This document shows positions 37,011-45,630 of a stretch of 64,000 bases of DNA, piece by piece. Source of the stretch: Nocardia cyriacigeorgica (GTDB lineage Bacteria > Actinomycetota > Actinomycetes > Mycobacteriales > Mycobacteriaceae); NCBI RefSeq assembly GCF_029868385.1, contig NZ_JARWNX010000018.1, positions 1 through 64,000 of the forward strand. The letters are read 5' to 3'. Below the pieces are notes generated by a model, which saw only the letters and a list, made by a program, of their open reading frames with translations, was not told where the DNA came from and did no database searches. The translations under genes were made by a program, and so were the position numbers. Each line of letters starts with the position of its first letter. Within the stretch, counting starts at the first letter, position 1.

Positions 37011-37556
37011 TCAGCTGTGGCCGAGCCGACGTTCCTCTTCGACGAGTTCCTCGAACTCTTCCATGATCTGTTCCATCTCATCGGGGAAGACCCAGCGGCG
37101 CATGGCCCAGAAACGGAACGCCATCTGGAGCAGGTTGCCGATGATGAACGCGCTGACGAAGTCGGCGATGTTCTCGACCAGGAAGCTCACATCGGGCTGA
37201 CGCAGGTGGAAGACATAACTGGACACCCACAGCGGTACGAAGCTGAGCACCACACCGACACCGCTGACGGCGAAGAACAGCGCCGCCTCGTGATGGCGTT
37301 CCCGGCCGCCACGGTTCTTGAACGACCATTCGCGGTTGAGAATGTAGGAACAGATCACCGCGATCACACCGGAGATGATCTTCGCGGTGACCGGCTTCGG
37401 TTCCAGAACGGTCCACTTCAGCAGGTAGAAAATTCCGCTGTCGATGATGAACGTGGTCGCGCCGACGATGGCGAACTTGATCAGTTCGCGGTGGCGATAC
37501 GCGATATCCTGCGCAGGCTTGGGAAGGACGCGGACCACGTCGTCGACGAATGACAC
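37011..37556 (-). CDS. GtrA-family membrane protein
   Basis: A 181-residue four-helix membrane protein. KFAIVGATTFIIDSGIFYLL, YILNREWSFKNRG and a terminal helix with FRFWAMRRWVF are GtrA hallmarks. GtrA proteins move lipid-linked sugars or support cell-wall glycosylation; in mycobacteria this position holds Rv3277. The acidic tail (MEQIMEEFEELVEEERRLG) may form a cytoplasmic helix. Start GTG 37556 has TACACT 8 nt upstream. Divergent from purK (39 bp). Confidence 0.9.
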   Translation of the reverse strand: MSFVDDVVRVLPKPAQDIAYRHRELIKFAIVGATTFIIDSGIFYLLKWTVLEPKPVTAKIISGVIAVICSYILNREWSFKNRGGRERHHEAALFFAVSGVGVVLSFVPLWVSSYVFHLRQPDVSFLVENIADFVSAFIIGNLLQMAFRFWAMRRWVFPDEMEQIMEEFEELVEEERRLGHS

Positions 37557-37595
37557 AAGGCCCGAGTGTACCGGTAGCGGTCATTCGCAGCGGAC

Positions 37596-38816
37596 ATGAC
37601 AGTATTGACCGACGTGAGCGCACGTTCCTTCGATCCTTCGGCGATGCCGACCGTCACCATGATCGGCGGTGGCCAGCTGGCGCGCATGACGCATCAGGCC
37701 GCCATCGCACTCGGCCAGCGCCTTCGGGTGCTCGCCGAACAACCCGGCGACCCGGCCGCGCAGGTCAGCCCCGATGTCGTCCTCGGTAGTCACACCGATC
37801 TGGCCGCGCTGCGGGCCGCCGCCGTCGGCTCGCACGCGCTGACCTTCGATCATGAGCATGTGCCGACCGAGCATCTGGAGACGCTGGTCGCCGAGGGCGT
37901 GAATGTCCAGCCGCCGCCGTCGGCGCTGCTGTACGCACAGGACAAGCTGGCCATGCGGACGAAACTGTCGAGCATGGGGTTGCCGGTGCCCGCGTTCGTC
38001 GAGGTGTCCGAACCGGCCGACTCGCTGAAGTTCGGCGCCGAACAGGGCTGGCCCATCGTCATCAAGGCGGTGCGCGGCGGCTACGACGGGCGCGGTGTGT
38101 GGATGCCGGAGGACGCCGAGGAGGCCGAGCAGATCGTCACCGATCAGCTCGCCCGCGGGGTGCGATTGCTGGCCGAGGCGCGGGTCGACCTGGCCCGTGA
38201 GCTGTCGGCGATGGTGGCGCGTTCGCCGTTCGGGCAGGCAGCCACCTGGCCGGTGGTGGAGACCGTGCAGCGTAAGGGGCAGTGCGCGGTGGTGATCGCG
38301 CCCGCGCCGGGGCTGTCGGAGCAGGTGGCCGCGGAGGCCGAGACCATGGCGCTCGCACTGGCCAATGAACTCGGTGTGGTCGGCGCCATGGCGGTGGAAC
38401 TGTTCGAGACCCACGACGGCGCCTTGCTGATCAACGAGCTGGCGATGCGTCCGCACAATTCCGGGCATTGGGGGATGGACGGCGCCCGCACCGGACAGTT
38501 CGAACAGCATCTGCGCGCGGTGCTCGACTATCCGCTCGGCGATACCAGCCCGTTGGCGCCGGTGACCGTGATGGCGAACATTCTCGGCGCCCCCGAGGCT
38601 CCGACCATGTCGATGGATGAGCGCCTGCATCACCTGTTCGCCCGGATGCCGGATGCGAAGGTGCATCTGTACGGCAAGGGGGAACGCCAGGACCGCAAGA
38701 TCGGGCATGTGAACGTGCTCGGCGAGGATGTGGCCGCGGTGCGGGAGAAGGCCGAGCGTGCGGCACATTGGATGTCGCATGCCGTATGGACCGATGGATG
38801 GGATCCGCATGAGTGA
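37596..38816 (+). CDS. purK: N5-carboxyaminoimidazole ribonucleotide synthase
   Basis: A 406-residue ATP-grasp enzyme converting AIR, ATP and bicarbonate to N5-CAIR in purine synthesis. Features are [31 protein letters not shown] (usually TxExExV), [17 protein letters not shown] for ATP, and [13 protein letters not shown] with catalytic residues. The start is taken as ATG 37596. The first 16 residues are not conserved, so GTG 37614 is possible. purE follows with an 8-bp overlap. Confidence 0.95.
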   Translation: MTVLTDVSARSFDPSAMPTVTMIGGGQLARMTHQAAIALGQRLRVLAEQPGDPAAQVSPDVVLGSHTDLAALRAAAVGSHALTFDHEHVPTEHLETLVAEGVNVQPPPSALLYAQDKLAMRTKLSSMGLPVPAFVEVSEPADSLKFGAEQGWPIVIKAVRGGYDGRGVWMPEDAEEAEQIVTDQLARGVRLLAEARVDLARELSAMVARSPFGQAATWPVVETVQRKGQCAVVIAPAPGLSEQVAAEAETMALALANELGVVGAMAVELFETHDGALLINELAMRPHNSGHWGMDGARTGQFEQHLRAVLDYPLGDTSPLAPVTVMANILGAPEAPTMSMDERLHHLFARMPDAKVHLYGKGERQDRKIGHVNVLGEDVAAVREKAERAAHWMSHAVWTDGWDPHE

Positions 38817-39339
38817 GCAGCAGGAATCCGGCGATCGTTTCGCGGGTCCGGCGGTCGGCCTGATCATGGGCAGCGATTCGGACTGGCCGACGATGGAGGC
38901 CGCCGCCGAGGCGCTGGCCGAATTCGGGATCCGCTTCGAGGTCGGCGTGGTGTCGGCGCACCGCACACCGCAGCGCATGCTCGACTACGCCCGTGACGCT
39001 GCCGGGCGCGGTATCAAGGTCATCATCGCCGGTGCGGGCGGCGCCGCCCATCTGCCCGGCATGGTCGCCTCCGCGACACCGCTGCCCGTCATCGGTGTGC
39101 CGGTCCCGCTGAAATACCTCGACGGGATGGACTCGCTGCTGTCCATCGTCCAGATGCCCGCCGGTGTCCCGGTGGCCACCGTCTCCATCGGCGGAGCCCG
39201 CAACGCGGGTCTGCTCGCCGCTCGTATCCTCGCCACCAACGACTCGGCGCTGCTGGCCCGGATGCAGCAGTTCCAGGCCGGGCTCGAGCAGATGGTGCTC
39301 GACAAAGACGAAGCCCTGCGACAGCGTCTGCTCGGCTGA
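38809..39339 (+). CDS. purE: N5-carboxyaminoimidazole ribonucleotide mutase
   Basis: A 176-residue class I PurE that rearranges N5-CAIR to CAIR. Signature blocks are [38 protein letters not shown] and PVIGVPV. The start ATG lies inside the last codons of purK (ATGAGTGA, overlap 8 bp), so translation is coupled. The first 13 residues form a variable leader. Confidence 0.96.
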   Translation: MSEQQESGDRFAGPAVGLIMGSDSDWPTMEAAAEALAEFGIRFEVGVVSAHRTPQRMLDYARDAAGRGIKVIIAGAGGAAHLPGMVASATPLPVIGVPVPLKYLDGMDSLLSIVQMPAGVPVATVSIGGARNAGLLAARILATNDSALLARMQQFQAGLEQMVLDKDEALRQRLLG

Positions 39340-39574
39340 ACGCTGCTCGCTCGCGACTTCGATCCGCTCGGACAGGGGCTTTCGCTGGTGAACAGCGGGC
39401 TGTGGAACACGGCGATGTTCCCGTTCCGGCCATCGGGCGGCCGTAGGTGATCGGTGAGCGAGGCTGCCAGCGCCTCGGGTCCTGTTCGCTCCAGCGGGAT
39501 TGCCAGTCACGGGAAACGCACCGACGCCGCATTAGGGTCCAGGCGGAATCGTCGCCGGAATCAAGGGGTGCGAG

Positions 39575-40795
39575 GTGGAGTTCCCATTCGACCGGGTGAC
39601 CGCCAATCAGTTGTCGTTCGCCGAGCGCGACGAGCGGTATCGACGGCTGCACGAATGGCCGGAGGCGACCCACCGGCATTCCTCGGGCCTGACACTGGTG
39701 TGGAAATACGACGACGTCCGGGAATTGCTGGAATCGGCTTCACCCGGCGTGACCAATGCGAACTCGCTCGATCCGCTCGTCGGATATCCACGGATCGCGG
39801 CGACACCGCGGGCGATCCCGCATATGGTGCGTCATCTGGTGCCGTTACCGGCGAAGGCGACCGCGAACCTGGCCGATGAGCAGCTGCACAAGCAGGTGTG
39901 GGACACGATGGCGGGTCCGAACGGTCATTTCACCATCGCGGCGGCCGACCGACCACGCGAAGCCGCGACCATGGCCGCGCACTTCCGGGAAGCGCTCGAC
40001 GAACTCGGGACCCGCCGCGGCGGACTGGACGTGACCGCGCTGTCGATCGCCTATGCCATGCGTATCACCGGATCGGCCGTCGGGTTGCCCCCGGCCGACC
40101 GCGGCAGTGTCGCGGTCTGGAGCGGTGCGCAGTCGGGGTTGCTCGGCCGGAACATGCGCGGGCGCGAGCTGGCCGACGCCGTCGGAGCGCTCGGGCAGCT
40201 GTTCACCGTCAGCGGTCGGGTCGTGCGCGAGGGGACGGGCGGATTCGCCGCTCGGCTGCGCGACGCCGGAATCCCGCGCCGGGTGGCGACGGCCGCACTG
40301 GCGAATTCGCTGGCCGCGGGGGTGCACACGATCAGTGGCAGCATCCAGCAGGGTGTGCAGCGTCTACTGAGTGATCCGGACCGGCTCTGGTGGAAGCTGC
40401 TCGGCGATCAGCACACCGCAGGCCAGGTCGCGGCGAAGGTACTGCAACTGGATCCGGGACTGGTGGCATGGAAACGCCTGGTGACCGAGCCGGTCACCCT
40501 CGCCGGTGGCACCGAGCTTCGGCCCGGTCCGGTGCTGGTGATGTTCGCCGCCGCCAATCGGGATCCTGCGGTCTTCCCGGACTGCCTGAGCCTGCGCGGC
40601 ACCGGTAAACGTCCGCTGACCTTCGGGTTCGGTCGTCATATCTGTCCTGGCAGGCAACTGGCCACACTCGCGGTCGAGGTGTTCCTGCGGGAGCTGTACG
40701 AATTGGTCCCCGACGCCGCGTCCACCTCCGAACCCGGCCCGCCCCGCCCGGCCGACCTGCTGTTCAGCGGCGCGCAGGTGACGCTGGATCGATGA
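39575..40795 (+). CDS. Cytochrome P450 lacking the canonical ExxR motif
   Basis: A 406-residue P450. The heme loop FGFGRHICPGRQLA puts the thiolate ligand at Cys357, and MFAAANRDPAVF is typical of bacterial P450s. The I-helix reads AAGVHTI (248-253), with His where most have Glu/Asp before Thr252. No E-x-x-R is found in the K-helix region (KVLQLDPGLVAWKR, 288-301). Similar loss is known in the CYP157 group. It may be catalytically unusual. GTG start with AAGGGG upstream. No ferredoxin or ferredoxin reductase adjoins. The 235-bp gap before it holds a TAGGGT but nothing else clear. Confidence 0.88.
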   Translation: MEFPFDRVTANQLSFAERDERYRRLHEWPEATHRHSSGLTLVWKYDDVRELLESASPGVTNANSLDPLVGYPRIAATPRAIPHMVRHLVPLPAKATANLADEQLHKQVWDTMAGPNGHFTIAAADRPREAATMAAHFREALDELGTRRGGLDVTALSIAYAMRITGSAVGLPPADRGSVAVWSGAQSGLLGRNMRGRELADAVGALGQLFTVSGRVVREGTGGFAARLRDAGIPRRVATAALANSLAAGVHTISGSIQQGVQRLLSDPDRLWWKLLGDQHTAGQVAAKVLQLDPGLVAWKRLVTEPVTLAGGTELRPGPVLVMFAAANRDPAVFPDCLSLRGTGKRPLTFGFGRHICPGRQLATLAVEVFLRELYELVPDAASTSEPGPPRPADLLFSGAQVTLDR

Positions 40796-40849
40796 CCGGC
40801 CTCGCCGCTCCAACGCATCGGCTCGGTGGCCGCTGACTACGGTGAAACG

Positions 40850-41533
40850 ATGGCAACCGACGAGACCGCGCGGGAGAAGACCGGCGACGACACCGTCCGC
40901 TTCCGGCTCGCCGTGGTGGATGTGGCCCTGCGTTTGTTCGCCGAACAGGGGTATGAAGCGACGTCGGTAGACGAGATCGCGGAGGCCGCCGGGATTTCGC
41001 GGCGCACCTTCTTCCGGCAGTTCCGGTCCAAGGAAGACGTGATCTTCGCCGATCACGAGGCGCAGCTTGCGGCGGCGGCGCAGTATCTGGCCGGGACCGA
41101 TGAGGATCCGTGGGATGCGGTGTGCTCGGCGGTGGTGCAGGTCTTCGAGCGGTTCACCCAGTGGCGCGATATCGCGGCCCGGCGCTACCGGGTGGTGCGG
41201 CGGGCGCCCGCGCTGCGCGAACGCGAGATCGTCGCGGTGTTCCGGTACGAGCGGCTGTTCACCGACTTCCTGCGCGAACGGCTGCCGGAGGTGTCGGATC
41301 TGGCGCGGGTGCAGTTCGCCGCGGCGGTCACCGCGACCCACAACTATCTGCTGCGCCGCATGGTGCGTGGTGAATCCGATGCCGGTGCGGCCGATCTGCG
41401 GGTCGAGCTCGCCGCCATTCCGCGCGGTGCGGCGCGGGCGAGAAGTGAGGAGATGGTGCTCGCGGTATTCCCGCGTGACCTGCCGCCCCAACGGGTGGCC
41501 GATCTGCTCGCGCGTCGCCTCGGTAGTCTGTGA
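40850..41533 (+). CDS. TetR/AcrR family regulator
   Basis: A 227-residue regulator. The HTH (about 20-66) has ALRLFAEQGYEATSVDEIAE and ISRRTFFRQFRSKEDVI. The C-terminal ligand pocket is not assignable. Start ATG 40850 is supported by TACGGT 6 nt upstream. It precedes fadE25 on the same strand, and the 160-bp gap has two copies of a GGCACT-G-AGTGCC palindrome around a strong -10, so it probably represses fadE25 in response to an acyl-CoA or fatty acid. Confidence 0.9.
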   Translation: MATDETAREKTGDDTVRFRLAVVDVALRLFAEQGYEATSVDEIAEAAGISRRTFFRQFRSKEDVIFADHEAQLAAAAQYLAGTDEDPWDAVCSAVVQVFERFTQWRDIAARRYRVVRRAPALREREIVAVFRYERLFTDFLRERLPEVSDLARVQFAAAVTATHNYLLRRMVRGESDAGAADLRVELAAIPRGAARARSEEMVLAVFPRDLPPQRVADLLARRLGSL

Positions 41534-41554
41534 CCAGCGACACACTGGATCGGT

Positions 41555-41632
41555 GACACTGAGTGCCAAGCGGTCTCTGCCGGTACGGCAGGCATGGCGC
41601 GTATACTGATCGACGAAGTGGCACTGAGTGCC
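41555..41632 (+). promoter_or_regulatory. fadE25 promoter with paired palindromic operators
   Basis: Operator 1 (41555-41567) is GACACTGAGTGCC; operator 2 (41620-41632) is GGCACTGAGTGCC, a perfect 6-1-6 palindrome. Centres are 65 bp apart. Between them TATACT (41602-41607) is the best -10 hexamer in the area, predicting a start near 41614. Operator 2 would then sit just after the start site and operator 1 upstream of -35, as in looping or double-block repression by the adjacent TetR protein. Confidence 0.6.
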
Positions 41633-41693
41633 GGACCGGTCTGTGTGTCCGGATAGGACCACAGCTTTTCTCATACGATCAGGAGCGTGCCCG

Positions 41694-42854
41694 ATGGCGG
41701 GAAACCCCGATTTCGACCTGTTCAAGCTCGAGGACTTCCACGATGAGCTGCGCGCGGCTATCCGCGGTCTCGGCGAGAAGGAGATCGCGCCCTACGCCAA
41801 GGACGTCGACGGCAATTCCCGCTTCCCGGAAGAGGCGCTGAGCGCGCTCAATGCGGCGGGCTTCAACGCCGTGCATGTGCCGGAGGCCTACGGCGGGCAG
41901 GGCGCCGACTCGGTCGCCACCTGCATCGTCATCGAGGAAGTCGCCCGCATCTGTGGCTCCTCCTCGTTGATCCCCGCGGTCAACAAGCTCGGCACCATGG
42001 GCCTGATCCTCAACGGTTCCGAGGGGCTCAAGCAGAAGGTCCTCAGCGATATCGTCAACGGTGAGATGGCCTCCTACGCGCTGTCCGAGCGGGAGGCGGG
42101 CTCCGATGCCGCGAGCATGCGCACCCGCGCCAAGCAGGACGGCGACGACTGGGTCATCAACGGCTCCAAGTGTTGGATCACCAACGGCGGCAAGTCTTCC
42201 TGGTACACCGTGATGGCCGTGACCGATGCCGACAAGGGCGCCAACGGCATCTCCGCGTTCATGGTGCACAAGGACGACGAGGGCTTCGTCGTCGGCCCGC
42301 TCGAGCACAAGCTCGGCATCAAGGGCTCGCCCACCGCCGAGCTGTACTTCGAGAACTGCCGTATCCCGGGCGACCGGATCATCGGTGCGCCGGGTACCGG
42401 TTTCAAGACCGCCCTCCAGACCCTCGACCACACCCGCCCCACCATCGGCGCGCAGGCCGTCGGCCTGGCCCAGGGTGCGCTGGACGCGGCTATCGCCTAC
42501 ACCAAGGACCGCAAGCAGTTCGGTAAGGCCATCGCCGATTTCCAGAACACCCAGTTCATGCTGGCCGATATGGCGATGAAGGTCGAAGCGGCCCGGCTGA
42601 TGGTCTACACCTCGGCCGCCCGCGCCGAGCGCGGCGAGCAGAACCTCGGCTTCATCTCCGCCGCCGCCAAGTGCTTCGCCTCCGATGTCGCCATGGAAGT
42701 CACCACCAACGCCGTCCAGCTCTTCGGCGGCGCCGGCTACACCACCGACTTCCCGGTCGAGCGCATGATGCGCGACGCCAAGATCACCCAGATCTACGAG
42801 GGCACCAACCAGATCCAGCGCCTGGTGATGAGCCGCGCCCTGCTCAAGGGCTGA
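41694..42854 (+). CDS. fadE25: Acyl-CoA dehydrogenase (FadE25-like)
   Basis: A 386-residue FAD enzyme introducing the alpha-beta double bond into acyl-CoA. Features are ALSEREAGSDA and WITNGG for FAD/substrate, QLFGGAGYTTDFPVERMMRD, and IYEGTNQIQRLV whose Glu is the catalytic base. ATG 41694 has AGGAG 41681-41685. Synteny with M. tuberculosis (purK, purE, fadE25; Rv3276c-Rv3274c) supports the name, though a P450 and a TetR gene are inserted here. A strong terminator follows. Confidence 0.93.
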   Translation: MAGNPDFDLFKLEDFHDELRAAIRGLGEKEIAPYAKDVDGNSRFPEEALSALNAAGFNAVHVPEAYGGQGADSVATCIVIEEVARICGSSSLIPAVNKLGTMGLILNGSEGLKQKVLSDIVNGEMASYALSEREAGSDAASMRTRAKQDGDDWVINGSKCWITNGGKSSWYTVMAVTDADKGANGISAFMVHKDDEGFVVGPLEHKLGIKGSPTAELYFENCRIPGDRIIGAPGTGFKTALQTLDHTRPTIGAQAVGLAQGALDAAIAYTKDRKQFGKAIADFQNTQFMLADMAMKVEAARLMVYTSAARAERGEQNLGFISAAAKCFASDVAMEVTTNAVQLFGGAGYTTDFPVERMMRDAKITQIYEGTNQIQRLVMSRALLKG

Positions 42855-42964
42855 TTCCGTAATCGACCGGTTATTCCGTATCGGCCAGGCCGCTCGCAGG
42901 CCGTATGCGAGGGCGGGCCGGAATATCCGGTCGATGGTTGCGGGCCGCGGAAGTGTGTAGAAGA

Positions 42965-42997
42965 GGCAGGGGCCGGTGTGCGACACCGGCCCCTGCC
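42965..42997 (+). terminator. Intrinsic terminator after fadE25
   Basis: A perfect 15-bp stem (42965-42979 with 42983-42997) and loop GCG, followed by TTCGTATGTATTT. It lies about 110 bp past the fadE25 stop and also bounds the convergent Cys-rich operon. Confidence 0.9.
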
Positions 42998-43066
42998 TTC
43001 GTATGTATTTCACGTGGGCGAGTGCGAGTCCCGGAGTGGCCGACATGAATAACGCTGGCCGTGCGG

Positions 43067-43573
43067 CTATTCGCCGCGCGACCCCCGTTCCGAGGCATCC
43101 GGGTCCGGAGTGAGCAGTGGTGGCGCGATGCCCACCGGGGCGATGTGCACGCCCGACCATGGGCAGCGTGTGTGCCCGTCCAGTGTATGAACGGCGATGC
43201 GCTCGTCGAGTATCCGAACATGGCAGCCGGTGCACCTGCCAGGACAGCCGACGCTCACCACCGGTCCGGTGACGTTTCCGCGAAGGTAGATGCGTAGCTG
43301 GCGCAGCGTGATCCAGGGACCGCGTCCACAGGGGCACCTACGGAATTCGGTGACTTTCATTCCCTTCCAAGGGCATTCGCCCGGCACATTTCGCCAGTGC
43401 GCCTCCACCCGGCCTTCGATGAGGGTGATGCCGCGCAGGCAGTGTGCGGCTTCGGGGCATCGATACCGCCCGGATGTCGCTATCGCGCGCAGCATCCCGA
43501 CGTGAATCCATGGTTCGGATCGGCAGTCGCACGGAGGTTCGGCTGCCTCGAGGTGTGCGAGGTCATGTCTCAC
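43067..43573 (-). CDS. Protein with two tandem Cys/His-rich modules, function unknown
   Basis: A 168-residue protein from GTG 43573, whose first bases overlap the stop of the upstream small gene as GTGA. It contains an internal duplication. Module 1 has PCDCRSEPWIHVGMLR, RCPEAAHC and GECPWKG. Module 2 has RCPCGRGPWITLRQLR, GCPGRCTGC and TRCPWSG. Each module thus shows CxC-x3-PWI-x3-LR, then CP-x4-C, then CPW-x-G, which suggests two zinc-binding or disulfide-rich folds. No signal peptide. Codon use looks coding. I do not recognise the family. It is divergent from the HTH/PP2C pair across an operator-rich gap. Confidence 0.72.
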   Translation of the reverse strand: MRHDLAHLEAAEPPCDCRSEPWIHVGMLRAIATSGRYRCPEAAHCLRGITLIEGRVEAHWRNVPGECPWKGMKVTEFRRCPCGRGPWITLRQLRIYLRGNVTGPVVSVGCPGRCTGCHVRILDERIAVHTLDGHTRCPWSGVHIAPVGIAPPLLTPDPDASERGSRGE

Positions 43574-43833
43574 CGGTCGCGCTGCCCGGTGGGAGTGTTC
43601 GGGTGTGGATCGTGTCCGAGTCCGGTACGAGCGCCGATACGTGCCGAGTCGGGTGTCGGACCGTTGGTCGTCATATCCGCGTGACACGTCGCGGGTAGTG
43701 CCTGTAGCCCGATGGCGACACGCCGGAGGACCGACGGGTCCGTACATTCGCTTGCACGCCACAGGCGCAAGGTCGCTGCCATCGCGCGATCGGCGGGAAT
43801 GCGAGTGGGCAGGGGAGAGCGCTCCGTATTCAT
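43570..43833 (-). CDS. Small protein upstream of and coupled to the Cys-rich gene
   Basis: An 87-residue frame; its TGA overlaps the GTG of the Cys-rich gene (GTGA). ATG 43833 has AGGT 8 nt before it; an ATG at 43845 is also possible. The N-terminal half (ADRAMAATLRLWRASECTDP and SVLRRVAIGLQALPATCH) looks like two helices with two cysteines. The C-terminal third is Pro/Thr/Arg-rich and probably disordered. No family recognised. The coupling is the main reason to believe it is translated. Confidence 0.55.
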   Translation of the reverse strand: MNTERSPLPTRIPADRAMAATLRLWRASECTDPSVLRRVAIGLQALPATCHADMTTNGPTPDSARIGARTGLGHDPHPNTPTGQRDR

Positions 43834-43892
43834 CGGTGACCTCATGTGATCGGATGGCTGGAATTCCCGCTGTTTCCAGCGGTTTTGCGCAT

Positions 43893-43996
43893 GTTTATCC
43901 CGCTAAACTCTGCGGTGATCGAGATGTGCAGATGTTTAGAGGGTATAAACTAGAACGATACGTCGTCGATCGACGGGGGTCAAGGCCCTCTAAACT
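43893..43996. promoter_or_regulatory. Divergent promoter/operator region of the HTH-PP2C and Cys-rich operons
   Basis: Two GTTTA/TAAAC palindromes, 43893-43908 (GTTTATCCCGCTAAAC) and 43934-43950 (GTTTAGAGGGTATAAAC), have centres about 41 bp apart. The second's left part GTTTAGAGGG is repeated inverted as CCCTCTAAAC at 43986-43995. That copy overlaps TAAACT (43991-43996), a -10 box 7 nt before GTG 44004. CTAGAACGAT at 43950-43959 recurs exactly at 46256-46265. The arrangement suggests autoregulation by the HTH protein. Confidence 0.6.
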
Positions 43997-44003
43997 CGGC
44001 GAG

Positions 44004-44834
44004 GTGGGTAGCGACGAGTTCGAGCAGGTCCGTTCCGAACCGGACCCGGTGCGGCGCGGGCGACGCGCAACCGAACTCATCACGCGTTATCAACAGCGCG
44101 CCGTCGAATTGGCGCGAATTCGTAAAGAGGCGATCGAAGAGGCGTATCGGAAAGGACTGAGCTACACCGAAATCGCCGAACTCTTCGGCATCACGAAGGG
44201 TCGGATCAGCCAGATCAGGTCGAGTGCGCCGCCCGCCGAGCGTGCGTTCTTCGGGGTGGGGCCGGTGGCGGTCGGCATTCCCCGTCGATCCGGGGTCGAG
44301 GACGGTCGCGACCGTTCGTTCTTCGATGCGAGCGACGAGGAGGCAAGGGAGCGGGTCGAGGGCATCTTGGCCGAGCTGTCACTGGCCACTTCTCGATTCG
44401 CGATCGAGCCCGATGCGGAGGAGATCCCGGAAGGTGACGCCGTGGTGATCTGCGGTCCCAAATCCGCCCCGGTGGCCCGGTCGCTCCTGGACGCCGACGA
44501 CGCCTTGGAATTCGAGCAGATCGACGGCACCTGGTGCATTGTCGAGAAGGCAACGGGTAAGCGGTACGAATCGCCGCACCGCGCCGATTCCGCGCACCGG
44601 ACCGATATCGCCTATCTCGGCCGCCGCGGTGAGAACGGACGGGTGGTCGTCCAGATCGCTGGCGTTACCAGCGTCGGTTCGCTCGGTGTCGCGCACTGGC
44701 TGAGCAGCAACCTGTCCTCGATGTACGATCCGGCCGCGCAATTCACCAGTGCCGTCATCGAATGCGATTTCGACGCCGAGATGTCGATCACCGACAGCCG
44801 GACGCTTGCCGGTCCCTTCTCGACCCCGGAATGA
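44004..44834 (+). CDS. Sigma-region-4-like HTH protein with C-terminal Rossmann-like sensor domain
   Basis: A 276-residue protein. After an acidic start, a helical segment (RYQQRAVELARIRKEAIEEA, 28-47) leads into an HTH at 51-72 (GLSYTEIAELFGITKGRISQ) like sigma-70 region 4. The C-terminal domain (about 145-270) has DAVVICGPKS, then TDIAYLGRRGENGRVVVQIA, GVTSVGSLGVAHWL and SAVIECDFD. I recall similar C-terminal segments in actinomycete HTH proteins but no established function. A nucleotide-like ligand is a guess. GTG 44004 is leaderless behind TAAACT; an in-frame ATG at 43932 would run through the operator. The PP2C gene follows by 4 nt. Confidence 0.72.
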   Translation: MGSDEFEQVRSEPDPVRRGRRATELITRYQQRAVELARIRKEAIEEAYRKGLSYTEIAELFGITKGRISQIRSSAPPAERAFFGVGPVAVGIPRRSGVEDGRDRSFFDASDEEARERVEGILAELSLATSRFAIEPDAEEIPEGDAVVICGPKSAPVARSLLDADDALEFEQIDGTWCIVEKATGKRYESPHRADSAHRTDIAYLGRRGENGRVVVQIAGVTSVGSLGVAHWLSSNLSSMYDPAAQFTSAVIECDFDAEMSITDSRTLAGPFSTPE

Positions 44835-44838
44835 TCTC

Positions 44839-45630
44839 GTGGAGATCCGCGGCGCCGAGCTACCGGAGCGGTCCGATGCGGACCGTGTGCTGCGTTTCGA
44901 CTCCGGGGTGATCGTGCTGGACGGTGCGAGTTCCTATGATCGCGCCGTACCGCCCGCCGCCCGGTATGTGGATGCCCTCGGCAGCGCTCTCGCCCACTGC
45001 CTCGATGCCGGTGCCGCTGTCCCGGCGGCGCTGGCAGAGGCGATCCGCATCACCGCCGAACGTCTCGGTCTGTCGCGCGGGGCCGCGCCGTCGAGTGCGA
45101 TCGCTGTCGTGCAGGTCTGGCCGGAAACGGTCGAGGTGCTGGTGCTGGGCGATATCACCGTCGTCGTCGGTTCCGGCCACGGCAGCTGTGAGTTGTTCAG
45201 CGACGACCGAATGGATGCCCTCGCCTTGCCGGAGAGAACCGAATACCGGCGCCGCCTGGCCGCGGGCAGCGGATACGACGACACCCACCGCGCACTGCTA
45301 CGCGGCCTCCAGCGCGGTCAGCGGGCACGGCGCAATCGCGACCACGGCTACTGGATCGCCGAAGCCGATCCCGTGGCGGCCGCCCACGCGGTGCGAAGGA
45401 GCTATCCCCGCGCCACGGTCGAGTGGGTGGTGCTGGCGACCGACGGCGCGCACGAAACGCTGGCGGTATTCGATATCCCCTGGCCGGAGATCGCCGCCCG
45501 ATCGGCAACCGGGCTCCATCGCCTCCTCGTCCGCTGCCACGACTGGGAGGCCGACATCGATCCGGACGGCCGCCTGCTGCCCCGCGCGAAACGGCACGAC
45601 GACAAGGCGATCGCGGTCCTGCGCCCGTAG
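44839..45630 (+). CDS. PP2C-like serine/threonine phosphatase domain protein
   Basis: A 263-residue protein with remnants of PPM/PP2C metal motifs in order: VIVLDGAS (Asp28-Gly29), VLVLGDITV (Gly104-Asp105), VLATDGAHE (Asp202) and RHDDKAIAV (Asp254-Asp255) near the C-terminus. Both metal-binding ends are present, so it may be active. It has no fused sensor or membrane segment; its partner is presumably the HTH/sensor protein encoded 4 nt upstream. GTG start. Its last codons and stop region are duplicated in tandem at 45672-45750. Confidence 0.75.
   Translation: MEIRGAELPERSDADRVLRFDSGVIVLDGASSYDRAVPPAARYVDALGSALAHCLDAGAAVPAALAEAIRITAERLGLSRGAAPSSAIAVVQVWPETVEVLVLGDITVVVGSGHGSCELFSDDRMDALALPERTEYRRRLAAGSGYDDTHRALLRGLQRGQRARRNRDHGYWIAEADPVAAAHAVRRSYPRATVEWVVLATDGAHETLAVFDIPWPEIAARSATGLHRLLVRCHDWEADIDPDGRLLPRAKRHDDKAIAVLRP

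Noticed and set aside
43605..44003. N-terminal extension of the HTH protein to 43605 or 43932
   Set aside because: It would run through the operator palindromes and overlap the opposite small gene; the leaderless GTG at 44004 fits better.
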